From assembly GCA_947650285.1 (NCBI GenBank), contig CANTFL010000272.1:248001-312000 (forward strand): 64,000 bases of DNA. Direction: 5' to 3'. A program made the translations under genes and the position numbers. Source of the DNA: Hyaloperonospora brassicae (lineage: Eukaryota; Oomycota; Peronosporomycetes; Peronosporales; Peronosporaceae). The notes beneath the pieces are model-generated. The model was not told the DNA's origin and ran no database searches. It saw nothing but the letters and a program-made list of their open reading frames with translations. Shown piece by piece: positions 33,072 to 43,800 of the stretch (position 1 is the first letter of the stretch; each line of letters begins with the position of its first letter).

Positions 33072-35683
33072 TTATGATAGGCTTATTGGAGTGTCAAATG
33101 TACACGAACTAAATCTAAAATGGACACACATGACTACTCGCGCCTCTGTCCAGTCATGCTGTTTCTTTGGTAAATGCCACTGCCGTGTAACACAGTACTT
33201 GGTTCCAGGATCCAAGTCAACAGTATGACGTACACCTCCATCGGGCGGCAAAACAGACGGTGGGTCGTTACACACCACGTCTTATGATTCCTTAACCAAA
33301 GGATAGAAGGGGTACATGGGATTCTTAAGGATCGCAGATCCAATTCTGTCACCAAGCGCCATCTTCGTGTCTTCATGAATAGAATCATCCATGCGTGATG
33401 AATAGTTCAACTCAGGGTCTAGTAGTATCATCACAAGATCTGATAAGTAGCCTGCCTTCAAGGCTTGACCAAACCCATTATCAGACATTTCTTTCAGCTC
33501 AAAAAGAGCACCCAAATATGGGAAATCGTCAAGTCTGATACTGCCATCTACGTGATCAGTCATTCCATATTGACAAGTGCATATAGTGTATTACCATTAT
33601 TAACACTATGAAATGACAAAGATTTTTGCGTTTCGAAGTTGCGGTCTGGCGTTTCCATAGTCTCGTTGACGAGACCTTACACCTCATAGAGGTACGTAAA
33701 GGGGTCCCCTCTGGTTTATCGCTAACTATAACTTGCTCTATACGAGAGCTGATGTCTTGATCAAAACCTAGTGATGTGTTTCTTAACTCGCACACTTCAC
33801 TCAGTGAAATTATACGTGCCACTCAACGCACATCATGCAATCTCTGCTCGAGATGCCTCGGCTCAAAGCCATTCGTGATTGCAGTATATGAGTATCCACT
33901 ATCACTCTGAGCATCAATCAACGGAACGGGTGACGCGTCACCAACCATCGATGAGTCTAGCCAGCGACTTACGTCATTGACATGTTTGGTGTCGATTAAC
34001 CCTAACAAACCAATATTCATCACACTAGCCAATCCAGGTAGTGGCTTGCGCCAGTAACACTTTTGTTTCCTAGCCCACGTGGATTCATGAATCTTCAAAG
34101 CTCCGCTAGGAACCATGGAGACTTAGACCTCCTAATAAATCTATGGATCATGGCGTTCCAGCCAGGTCATTTCCAAATTAAGATCACATCTTGTGTCGAA
34201 GTTAAGGACTAAGCAGCGGTACACTGTTTTAAAGTCCAAGAACTTCACGCCTAGATTTATGTCAACATTTGGCGACGTGACAATCGTTCCTGTCGCCAGA
34301 CGAATTGTGATAGTCCCACTATCTTGCGCTTCCAGCACCTCATGATACGTCTGGCTTCCTTTCAGTGAACGACGACGAGCATATTTGCTTGAGGCCCCGG
34401 AAAATCGATGAGATTCGTCCAAGGTTTAGCAAACCCGTTCATTGTTACAGGAAAGACAATCAATCTTGACTTGCAAACACGCTTTTTGTTATAAGGCACA
34501 GATCTCTGTGGGGCTAGTCCCTGTTTACCTCCCTGAGGTACTACAGACTCGGTCTATCCCCAGTAGGGCACCCCGCAACTACTGGGAGTTGACATTTTTC
34601 CGTGCCTTACCAGAGTTATGGCTATTGGCCGGGTTTCGACCCATGTGGGCCTGGCGTTGCTTGAGAAACTGGCATCCGGGACTGAAACGCTTAGTGCTTC
34701 CGCACGTATAGAATCGACAGATAACGCGTGGTATATCAGAGACCTGAAGCTCCGCTTCATCTTCACTGTCAGCCTCAACATGGCTAGGATCCATTCGTTT
34801 AGGTCTAGAAGACACTGAAGTGTTCATGGAGCTTGCTCTTATAGAGCTCGGGTTGTAACCATTTCCACCTAGCTTCTCAAGCTTAAATTTATAGTCCGCG
34901 TTATGCGCTATTTCAAACACCCCATATCAAGGTAGTAGGATGGACACGGAAGATTTCAGCTCTGGCAGGTCCAGGAAGAAGTCCTTCCGTAAACACTGTC
35001 ACATGGACTACCTCTGGGATAGGATCGCTCTGCATAGCAGCAATGAGTGCATCCAACGCTTGGGCCTATTTCGACAGCTCATTTTTGCCCGGACGGGTAG
35101 AGAGGAAGTGTAATCGCACGCTATATACCTGTTCAGGCGGCACAAAATTGCGAATAAGCTAAGGCTTAAAACTTTTTCATGTGAGGAAGGCGTCATCATT
35201 AGACCCACTGCACGTAAGTGCCCACTCCCTCGCTCTACCAGCGAGCTTGTTGATCTCCACCGTGCCCCTTAGATAATAGGTTCGTATCGAACCCGACCTA
35301 CGAGATATCGCTACATCGCGGATCCAGAGGATGAGATTCTACCCCTCCCCTTCACCGGAGTAGGGCTTAATGTCCAGCTCGATTGGATGATGCTTAGCCC
35401 CGTACTCTAACATTGACACAAAGCGTGTGGGCATAGACGACGCTATTTGGTCTTGGACCTGCCATATATGGGTCGTTTCATACTGCATGAAGGTCTATAC
35501 ACGTGCGTTTAACACATCGGCACGTTGCGCAGCTATGAACTTCCACATATTCACGCCCTACGGCCGCGGTCGACATATCAAGCGCAACCTTTTGGGCCTC
35601 AGTGGGGTGTGTGGATTGCCCCGTCCTCACAAAGGATTAGTATTGACATATTCAGGCGTAGACTGACTACAAGGGCTACCAAG
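33072..35683 (-). pseudogene. Gypsy D gag, protease and RT start
   Basis: Gag traces occupy 34579-35600, including the knuckle CRFYTCGSTKRFSPGC (His lost) near 34690. The protease region at 34141-34422 gives YARRRSLKGSQTYHEVLEA. The linker lies at 33282-34116, and the RT start at 33072-33278 reads PSVLPPDGGVRHTVDLDPG. Many stops and frameshifts. Confidence 0.78.
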
Positions 35684-36143
35684 TGTAGCGGAGCGTTAAA
35701 GACTTCCTTTAGCCAAAGGAAGACTTTAACGCTTAACGAGCACCTTTAGCTCAGAGAAATCGACTCAGAGAGTCAACAAGCCCAAAGAGGTTACGGTACT
35801 TGTTCCAGGGGACCAAACGATTTGAAGAATCACAGCATAGAGTTCTCAAGAGTAGCTACCTTGACAAGGCGTTTGATAGACTTTTATCCAAAGACGCCTT
35901 GGGAAGGAACGTGTCTTAAACAGATAAAAAGGGAAGTGAACTTTACTTGTTATATCTAAAAGAACACCTCAGACTAACGTACTTAATCTAGACACTAATG
36001 TTTGAATCAATACGTCTTACAAGACCTCGTGTTTTTGGTGGCTGATACACATCAGCCCTCAACAGTTGATGTGGTGTTCGAATATCAGTTTTAATGGGAC
36101 TTCGTCCCTGGTGTATAACAAACATGTTGTGTAGCCCCGTTAA
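35684..36143 (-). repeat. Gypsy D 5' LTR
   Basis: About 460 bp, shared with Gypsy E in blocks: AAAAGAACACC, TGTTCCAGGGG, GACAAGGCG and the terminal CCCCGTTA. The inner neighbour TGGTAGCCCTTGTAGTCA matches the E primer region with two changes. It has its own hairpins, for example AAAG.CTTCCTTT with AAAGGAAG.CTTT at 35698-35730. Confidence 0.75.
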
Positions 36144-38307
36144 TGACCGTACTTCTTCTACAACTACTGAGCGATACCCAACTATGAACACGTATGTAGA
36201 CACGTTTCTCAACACTCATTGCGCGCGCCCATCGCTCATTAGTGGATTCCTCTGCTAATATCTTCGGCTACATCATCTAATGTGTATCGTGTCATTACCT
36301 ACGAAGAATGATGTTGCCAAGTGTAACATCATTATAACGGATGACATTCAATAAGCTCGAATATGTTCAGTTTGGATAATGTCCACATGGACACTTCATC
36401 ATCGCCAATACTGTAAGGCTCAGCCCGTTACATGTCATTGATACAATTTGAGGCCAAGTTAATATTATCGGAAAAGATGATATTTTCTAATACTCAGTGT
36501 TGCAAGTTATATTGTTTGAAATTAAACTCCAAAGATAACATCTCACGACGCTTCACTTAGTGGTTGACTCAGGCCGTGATATCAACCAAATAAACTTCCA
36601 ATCGCTGCTAGACGTGCGCAATGAGTGTTGAACCAGATACACATCCAGAGTTTGTAGTTTAATGTAGTATACGTAAATTTTTTAGTTATATTAGAGAGAA
36701 TTGATTGTAAGAAATGTATGGTTAGTTTCCCCTCATTCTAGGCATTTATTGCCCAGTTTGTCCCCCATCTGATGCACGTGCAGCGTACATGAGTCCTTGC
36801 GAGCACAAACATTTGCGCTATCATCTGTGTAAGTGGATTACCGGTTATCTGGAAACAGTGTGTCCTAAGACGCAAAAATAATATCACCCCGCTACAAATG
36901 AGCTCGATGTCGATGTCATATACTTGTGCACCATGGATGTATTACGAGAGAAAAGTCGGTCCACATATACGTTTGTCCGATCTTGAGCTGAATTATAGAG
37001 TAATGATGCAGTTTGATGAAGTATATACCTTTTTGCCACGCCTGCATTGTCACGCATATAGGGAAGAGCATCATCGAGCAATAAAATGACATGTGACGGA
37101 GCAGGTCGAGTGATCTATAATACTGTGTACCTCGTAGTGCATTACGTGTTTGATCCTTTATCGCTGAGATATCCGATCGATCGAAGGTCCTCATATCACC
37201 AGCCTCGAGCAAGGATGATGCTGCGATAGTTATAAATTTACCGGAAAGTGCGTTTGCGAGAGTTGTTTGAAAACCTCGCAGAACTGTAAAAACATAAGTA
37301 TCCATCGACGACACAAGTCCGGCGAACGTATTAGTTGCTTACAAGAGCTTAGGTGATGACTCAAAGGGACGCTTCGAAAATTGTTTATGAAGTTGTATCA
37401 TAGAGACACCCTAGTTATAAGCTATAGTTCGCGGAGCGAATCAACGGCTCTAATTCTTTAAATTGATGTCACGTCGCGACGGCTGTGCTTTTCTTGCTCA
37501 ACTTTTTTGGCGGCAAAGTTGGTGATGAACATTTATAAGAGCTTCTTATTGTCGACCGAGTTAGGACCAAGTTTTATGAGCTAGACCCGAGTTTATTGAG
37601 CTAGAACTGTGTATCATGAAATTTACGGCAACAGCTAAATAAAAACAGAAGTTCAGCATGTCAACATTCGTGGCAATATGGTCACCTCGCAAATTGTTAC
37701 TCGATCAGCGCACACAAAGTACCCCTCCAGGATAGAATCATCCCACAAGTCGTTTTTTGTCTAATACAATAAACAACGGTTGCGAAAATTGACGTGTGAT
37801 ATCATTACAGATCAGCTATTCCTCATATTAGTCCTTTGATACGAAACTAATAACAAAGAACGTAGCGCCTAATTTCATGTATGCTTTCGCACAGCAAACA
37901 CACGTCAACGCCTCATTCGTGTGTCATGTGATCTGGAAACTTCATCGATCGTGGGTGATCAAAATAGAATACGTTCATTTTCCTGTATGTCACAAACGGC
38001 ACTGCACACGAAGTGAATAAGTATGCAGAAAGCTGCATCGGCAGGATCGTTGGCTATTGATCGCAACCTATCGTTAACAGACAGCACATCGACATAAGCT
38101 ATTGCATAGCTTCTTACGCCGTAATCGATTTGGATGACTTGTCGTAGATGGCCACGCTCTTAGACTTGGACATACAAGCGCACAACGTCGAATGAATGCA
38201 TGTATAAACAAGCGTGAGTTAGAGACAGCTTTATTTGACATTCAGCATAAGATATCTGAGAACGAAGGACGCTACCCGGGACGTCACTGTATAGAAGACA
38301 CGTCTCG
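36144..38307. other. AT-rich interval without recognised genes
   Basis: The longest frame is 132 codons on the minus strand (36916-37314), with no domain. I see no LTR, TIR or RNA gene. A short repeat of GAGCTAGA occurs near 37575-37610. Confidence 0.4.
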
Positions 38308-38682
38308 ATGGCAAAAGAGTTGGGAGAAAACGCTAAGCGGAACAAGACGGCAATGTTGAAGCGGAAGACGAAGGTTACGGAGAATCAGGATGACGAAAGG
38401 ATAGGAGGCGCTCTTATGGGTGGAGACAACGTGGACCAGCCGTTCCTGGTGCGTGTGCTGGCGGTCGGCGTGACCTCATACCTAGCGCACCAGGTCTGGA
38501 CCAAGAGGAGGATGCTGACGGACGCGTGGTACACGAAAGAGCAGACGGAGATGGAGCATCTCATGGTGACCCTCTTCGAGTACATGGTCTCTATGGGTCT
38601 CATCTTTTTGATTGGCATTGTTGTGGGCGTGGTCTGTCGCAAAGGAGTCATGTGGGCCAAACGCTTGACAAAGACAGGATAA
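38308..38682 (+). CDS. Small predicted membrane protein, 124 aa
   Basis: Single exon with ATG at 38308 (CTCGATGGC). The first 45 residues are highly charged (KRNKTAMLKRKTKVTENQDD). A moderately hydrophobic stretch lies at 46-60 (FLVRVLAVGVTSYLA) and a clear transmembrane segment at about 94-112 (MGLIFLIGIVVGVVC), followed by a basic tail. I do not recognise the family. It lies 225 bp upstream of the Borealin-like gene on the same strand and marks the return to GC-richer, gene-like sequence. Length and composition suggest a real gene. Confidence 0.6.
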   Translation: MAKELGENAKRNKTAMLKRKTKVTENQDDERIGGALMGGDNVDQPFLVRVLAVGVTSYLAHQVWTKRRMLTDAWYTKEQTEMEHLMVTLFEYMVSMGLIFLIGIVVGVVCRKGVMWAKRLTKTG

Positions 38683-38907
38683 GCGTCAGTAGGGAATTGG
38701 CCAGCGATCGATGCATAACGAACCGACTTTGAAGCAGAATAAGGGAATACATGATATGTGGCCGTGCATTTAGTATACGCACAAGAGGCAGATTGACCAG
38801 CAGTGTATACGTCATCTGACCCCACAAAAGCATATCGAGCACAAAAGCACATCGAGACCAAATTTTTTTTGAATCGCCTTCTGCCGACCCTTTTAGCCGT
38901 CGGCGCG

Positions 38908-39996
38908 ATGGCTTCCGGTCGTCGTCGACGCGTCGGCCGCACGGTCCGTCGCCCCCGTCGTCGTAGCGCAACGACGAGGCCCGTGGCTGGTGCACGTCCG
39001 CTTCAGGCTATTGGCGAAAACACTGTCGTGGACCGCCTCGCGGACGACGCTTTGGACGTGAACGGCAGCAGCTCGCGGTTGGGTCCGTCGCCGTCTAATC
39101 GAGCGAGTCGAGCGCCGCCGCCGAAGAAGCCGAGCAAGAAGCGGGAGGGAGAAAAGGGAAAGGAGAAAAGGAAACGACTGGAAGAGTGGGCGGGTGCATG
39201 TGCGGAGAAGAAGCGCGCGCAGCAGCTCGAGATGCTGCTGGACGAGCTCGAGACGCAAGGTATACAATACATTTACAATCTGGTATACATGCAGCGCCAC
39301 ACGAACATTGACCCTTTTGTCTCTCTGTCTTCACTAGTGCAGGAGCACTGTGACGGGCTCGTGGCCGACGCTGAAAGACGTGCACAGGAGCTCGAGATGG
39401 AGGTGAAAATGCAGCTGCTCATCATGCCAGCGGCTGTGCGCCAGATGCCGTGGAAAACGTTTGTTGACGACTTCGGCGGAGACTTGCACAACGCCATTTA
39501 CAGCTTGTCCCAGTCACAATTGTCGTCTTCGCCGCGTGTGACGTCCTCCAAGGCTCGAGACGACATAGTGGCCGCTACGCCATGCAGCAACGAGGACCCT
39601 GCAGAAAGACACGAGGATGGAGACGACGGCAGCGATGACGATTTGAGCAGTCGCCGTCTATCCATGTACACGACGCCCCTGGATCGACGCCGAGCACGGG
39701 CAATTCCAAGCACTGTGCTACGCACAGCACGCGATGGAGAAACCATTTACTCAGTAAGAGGCTCCCCGATCGTTCCCGACACGGTGGCTAAAGCGCCTGC
39801 AGGATCGTTAGTGGCTACGTTTGAGAAAGGCCTCGAGCCGACAACGTGCTTGCGCCTTGACAGCGAGCGTGTTGTTGACTTGTCTCGGCCAGAGGAACTC
39901 TCAGCCGAGTCGCGCGGTGAAGCCACGTTCAAGCTGCAGGCGCTTCAGGCCAAAGTTGCACAGCTGTTACGGCAGATCAATCCTTGTGCTTCTTAA
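38908..39996 (+). CDS. Borealin-like chromosomal passenger complex subunit
   Basis: A single exon of 362 residues from ATG 38908 (MASGRRRRVG, good start context); an earlier in-frame start at 38803 adds unlikely sequence. Residues 1-95 are basic and disordered. Residues 155-192 (ELEMEVKMQLLIMPAAVRQM, then PWKTFVDDFGGD) match the Borealin N-terminal helix that bundles with Survivin and INCENP, where human Borealin has LPKALREMNW and a following aromatic/GG segment. An acidic linker follows. Residues 276-290 (DGETIYSVRGSPIVP) match the conserved IYxxxGSP motif before the C-terminal dimerisation domain (298-357). The complex recruits Aurora B to centromeres and the midzone. The assignment is from motif order by eye. 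Confidence 0.75.
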   Translation: MASGRRRRVGRTVRRPRRRSATTRPVAGARPLQAIGENTVVDRLADDALDVNGSSSRLGPSPSNRASRAPPPKKPSKKREGEKGKEKRKRLEEWAGACAEKKRAQQLEMLLDELETQGIQYIYNLVYMQRHTNIDPFVSLSSLVQEHCDGLVADAERRAQELEMEVKMQLLIMPAAVRQMPWKTFVDDFGGDLHNAIYSLSQSQLSSSPRVTSSKARDDIVAATPCSNEDPAERHEDGDDGSDDDLSSRRLSMYTTPLDRRRARAIPSTVLRTARDGETIYSVRGSPIVPDTVAKAPAGSLVATFEKGLEPTTCLRLDSERVVDLSRPEELSAESRGEATFKLQALQAKVAQLLRQINPCAS

Positions 39997-40179
39997 AGCG
40001 GCGTCGATGCTGCTAGGCATACCACACATATACTATACGCGCTCGGGTGGTTGGGCACGCCCTCGCCTAGTGCAAATTCAACACCTCGCTGCTCGTTGTA
40101 GTGGTTATCCTCTTCAACAACAAGAGCAGCCGAAATGGATCGTTTCACTGGCCTTGCACGTGAAATTACAGCACCAGCT

Positions 40180-40846
40180 TCACGCGAGTTTCCAGTCCAG
40201 TGTGTTTGCCACGAACCCAAACACACGCAGTGTCTCGAGTACACGAAGTAGCGAACTGCACAGCTTCCGTAAATGCTGTAGGTCTTTCAGTACCGCGTAC
40301 ATCTCCTGCATTGGCGGCGTCATTTTCAGCTTTGCTTTTTGTGCTTATCGTTGTCATCCCACGACGGATTGTGGTTGACGTGTTGACCACCAGCTTCACG
40401 TTCACGTACGACTTTCTTGATCGGTCGGACGGCAATGATGGCAACATCAGACGCTGCCGACAGTAGACGTTTGTGATCCAGCTGTACTTCCACCCCGAAT
40501 TCGACCGGATTCGACTTGACAATTAGATATACTGCGTCACTGCTCGGTGAATCCGACAACGCACGCAAGCCCTCGATCTCTTCAAGACAAACCCCTCCAT
40601 GCAAGCGATGACAATCTTCCTCATGAAGCCGAACGCTTCTGTCGGTGCTGCCGAAAAGCTTTCAAGCCAAACACAGTTAGATGGTCAGCCTATCACGAAA
40701 ATCAGAGCGTCTTCTTCGCGAACACCGACATCTAACGGCTTGGACAAGCTGAAAATAGGGATGCGTGTCGGCACACTTACGTCGCGCGTTCCACTGCACA
40801 AGTATCGCGGGGTGGGCGAGTGGCTGTGCATGCATCCTTCATTCAT
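40180..40846 (-). CDS. Three-exon gene, 146 aa, unknown function
   Basis: No single open frame shows this gene. Exons are 40846-40781, 40658-40410 and 40305-40180. The 122-bp intron (GTAAGT...CTAAC...AAAG) and 104-bp intron (GTACGTG...TGCAG) have good sites, and all joins are phase 0. The product has LRALSDSPSSDAVYLIVKS, then GVEVQLDHKRLLSAASDVAI, then a helical Leu-rich C-terminus (VLKDLQHLRKLCSSLLRVLE). It looks like a small soluble helical protein; I do not recognise the family. It converges with the Borealin-like gene, 183 bp apart, and starts 38 bp downstream of the co-repressor stop codon. The start could lie at the second ATG (40831). Confidence 0.6.
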
Positions 40847-40884
40847 TCCTTGTGCTGCCCTGATGCAGGGCCTTACCAATCCGG

Positions 40885-43800
40885 CTACGGCCCCCGCGGA
40901 GGAGGTTTTTGTTGCTGTTGATGCAGCTGCTGTTGATGCAGCTGCTGCTGAAGAAGATGGTCGCTGGGTGACACTGCAGAGCGTTGCTGCTGTTGCTGCT
41001 GCTGCATCAGCTGCAGGTGATGGTGGAGTGCCTGGTGCTGCTGCATCTGCTGCTGGTGGAGCTGCTGGGCTTGGTGCTGCTGCTGATACTCATGTTGCTG
41101 TTGGTGCATTTGCTGATGGTGGTGTGCTTGCAGCTGGTACTGCTGAAGTTGCTGATACTGCTGCTGTTGGTGAGCTTGTTGAGCCTGTTGCTGAGCCTGT
41201 TGTTGCTGGGCTTGCTGCTGCTGAACTTGCTGTTGCTGAACTTGCTGTTGCTGAGCTTGATGCTGCTGAACTTGCTGCTGCTGGGCTTGCTGTTGCTGGG
41301 CTTGTTGCTGTTGAGCTTGTTGCTGCTGTTGCATCGCACTGTTGTATCGAGCCATGTTGGCAGCCATATCCAGAGCTTGCTGCCGTGCTTGCTGTGCTTC
41401 CTGTAGGGCACGAGCAGCGACAGCGGCAGCCGCAGCCGCACGAGCAGCTTCTTCTTCTGCACGTTGAGCTCGCCGCAGTAACTCGGCTTCTTCAAAGCGC
41501 ATCTGAGGTGCGTAGCCCCATATCTGCTGTTGAGCACGCGAATCTCCTTGTGGCGGCGTGTTTGACACGACTGACGAGGTCGAAGATGTACGTGACAGCA
41601 CAGACATCTGAGCTGATGGTTTGTTCGTCTGACTTGAACCAACCTTCTCGTTGGGACTCGAACGCACCATCGTGGATGACATACCTGACGACGCAGACAT
41701 CCCACTCACCATCGTTGCCACCCCTGCACCCTCTACATTGCTCGCACTAGTGTCGTAGTATCGAATCGACTGCGTTTGGCGATGCAATTGCTTCTGTTGC
41801 ATCAAGGATGACTGGTGACCGGCAGTTGGCGTCCTGCGCTCCGGCGACGGAATATTCAGAAGGCTAGACATCAAGCCCATCCGATTGTGCGAGGTCGGTA
41901 CGGAAGATCTTCGTGGCAGCAGGTGCGCGGTCGGACTCGAAACAGGGATCGGGGACTGGGCCAACTCAGCAGAAGACGGCGGACTCGCCCGCGCATGCTC
42001 AAGATGAAGTGGTGGCTGCTGTCGATGTTGCATCTGTTGCTGTTGTAGTCGATGTTGCTGGTCCCGCTGCTGTTGTTGTTCACGCTGGAGCTGCTGGCCT
42101 AGCTGCTGTTGTTCATGCTCTTGGCGGCGTTGTTGTTCCGACATGCGAGGAGATTCCTGTTGGCGAACCACCATCGAACCGTTTCCTCGAAGAACAGCGT
42201 CGTCCCGCGGCGACTCTGACTCATTTAGAATGGATGAAAACGACATTCGACTACGAACCGGCTGCACAGGAGGTGGTCCTGTCGGTACAAGTATCCTACG
42301 GCCCGTTGGTGCACTATCCCGTGCCGTAGATGAAGCATGAGTGGCTGGAGTCTCATGTGGGCTTAGGCTTGCATTAGCTGCAGCATTTGTTGGGCTTCCC
42401 ACCGGACCAGCGTGCCACACAGGTTGTCGCGCCTCAACTTCTTGCGGTCTATTGCTTTCCACCGCAGATGAGTGAGAAGCAGCCGTCAGTTGGCGCGGGT
42501 TATCAGTGGCGGTGCCTTGAAGCATCGCACTATCACCAATTGCCCCTTTCATCATGGCAATATTCAACATTGATCGTTGTGAGGCGTCGTGGCCTCCCAT
42601 CATGCCTAGAGAGCTTCCAGCATTGGCCCTAGCCGATCCACCTCCTTCACCCATCACCGTTTCTGTACTAGAATCCATCGGCCTGTCGTACTGCTGGGCA
42701 CTTGCTGGGGACATACTCATTTGCGCCCCGACTACTACGGCTTGGGGATGCTGAGCTTGCATATGCCCCATGGGCTGGTACAATCCACTTGGAAGTGCCG
42801 TTTCAGCAAAGGCGCCTCGTATTTGCTGCTGCTGCTGTTGGTGCTGCTGCTGCATCGGAATGTGCAGCTCTTGGTTGTGCGCCGGGCTTTGCGAGTAACT
42901 CTGCAGACTCATCTGCTGCAGAGCTTGCATCGACAAATGGTGGGGGTGCACTTGACGCTGTTGCTGACACGAAAACTGGTACAGTCGCTGTACGTTTGCT
43001 GCTTGCACCTGGCTTTCATGATACGCATTGCTGCTATCCACTCCCGTGCCGTCCGACGTCATCCCTTGTGAATTTTGCTGCTGTTGAAACTGCATGAGCT
43101 GCAGTTGATGTTGCATATTGAGTAGTTTCAAATAACGCCCTGAATTGGATGCCGAGTTTACCATTTCGCGAGAATGATGTTGCTGCTGCTGCATGTGGTG
43201 AGCCTGCATGCCAAAACTGCTGACCGACTGTTCTGGCAACACGTTCGCGCCGTGTGACCCTGGTTGAGCTGCACTCAAAGCGGCCTGGAACGAAATGTTC
43301 GCATCACCGGCACTTGTTGCCATTGACCCACTAGGCATTCCCATAGATAGCCCTCCGGACTGATCAATTGAGCGGCCTCCTTGTCGCAACGTTCCGCTCA
43401 TCAAGCTAGCAGCAGCGGACCGAGGAGACGCGGTGACGTTTTCACTCACCACGGCTGAAGTAGGCGTCATCGAATGTAGTACACCCTTGCCACCTCCACC
43501 TCCACTGGCTGCCGCAATTTCTATCCGACGTTTCAGTATATCCTGAAGATTCAGTCGATTCTTGTAGTTTTGGTAATAATTTTTAATTTGAGCAGCGGTC
43601 TTTGAAGGGATGTTCTCCGTAAGTGTTGCCCAATCTTTCCCAAATTGCTTTTTACGAAGCACAACAATAGTCAGTACTGCGGGCTATGAATACAAAGAAA
43701 AGAAGCAACGCAAAGGCATACGCACCGAGAAATACTTCAGAAAATCTGCCTTCTCTCCTTCAGTCCACTTCTGCACCACGCGCTTTGCAGGGGCACCAGC

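Larger units (their letters stand above)
33072..36143 (-). mobile_element. Gypsy D, decayed 5' half of an element related to E
   Basis: An LTR at 35684-36143 is followed on the minus strand by a TGG-starting primer region, gag, protease and the first part of RT, all similar to Gypsy E but much diverged. Similarity stops near 33072, so the 3' half is missing. Confidence 0.82.

Noticed and set aside
36916..37314. 132-codon minus ORF in AT-rich DNA
   Set aside because: No domain, no codon bias and no neighbours supporting a gene; kept only as non-genic sequence.
40599..41750. 383-codon plus ORF rich in Ala/Val/Leu
   Set aside because: Most of it is the antisense of the CAG/CAA poly-Gln tract of the co-repressor; its start overlaps the three-exon gene.
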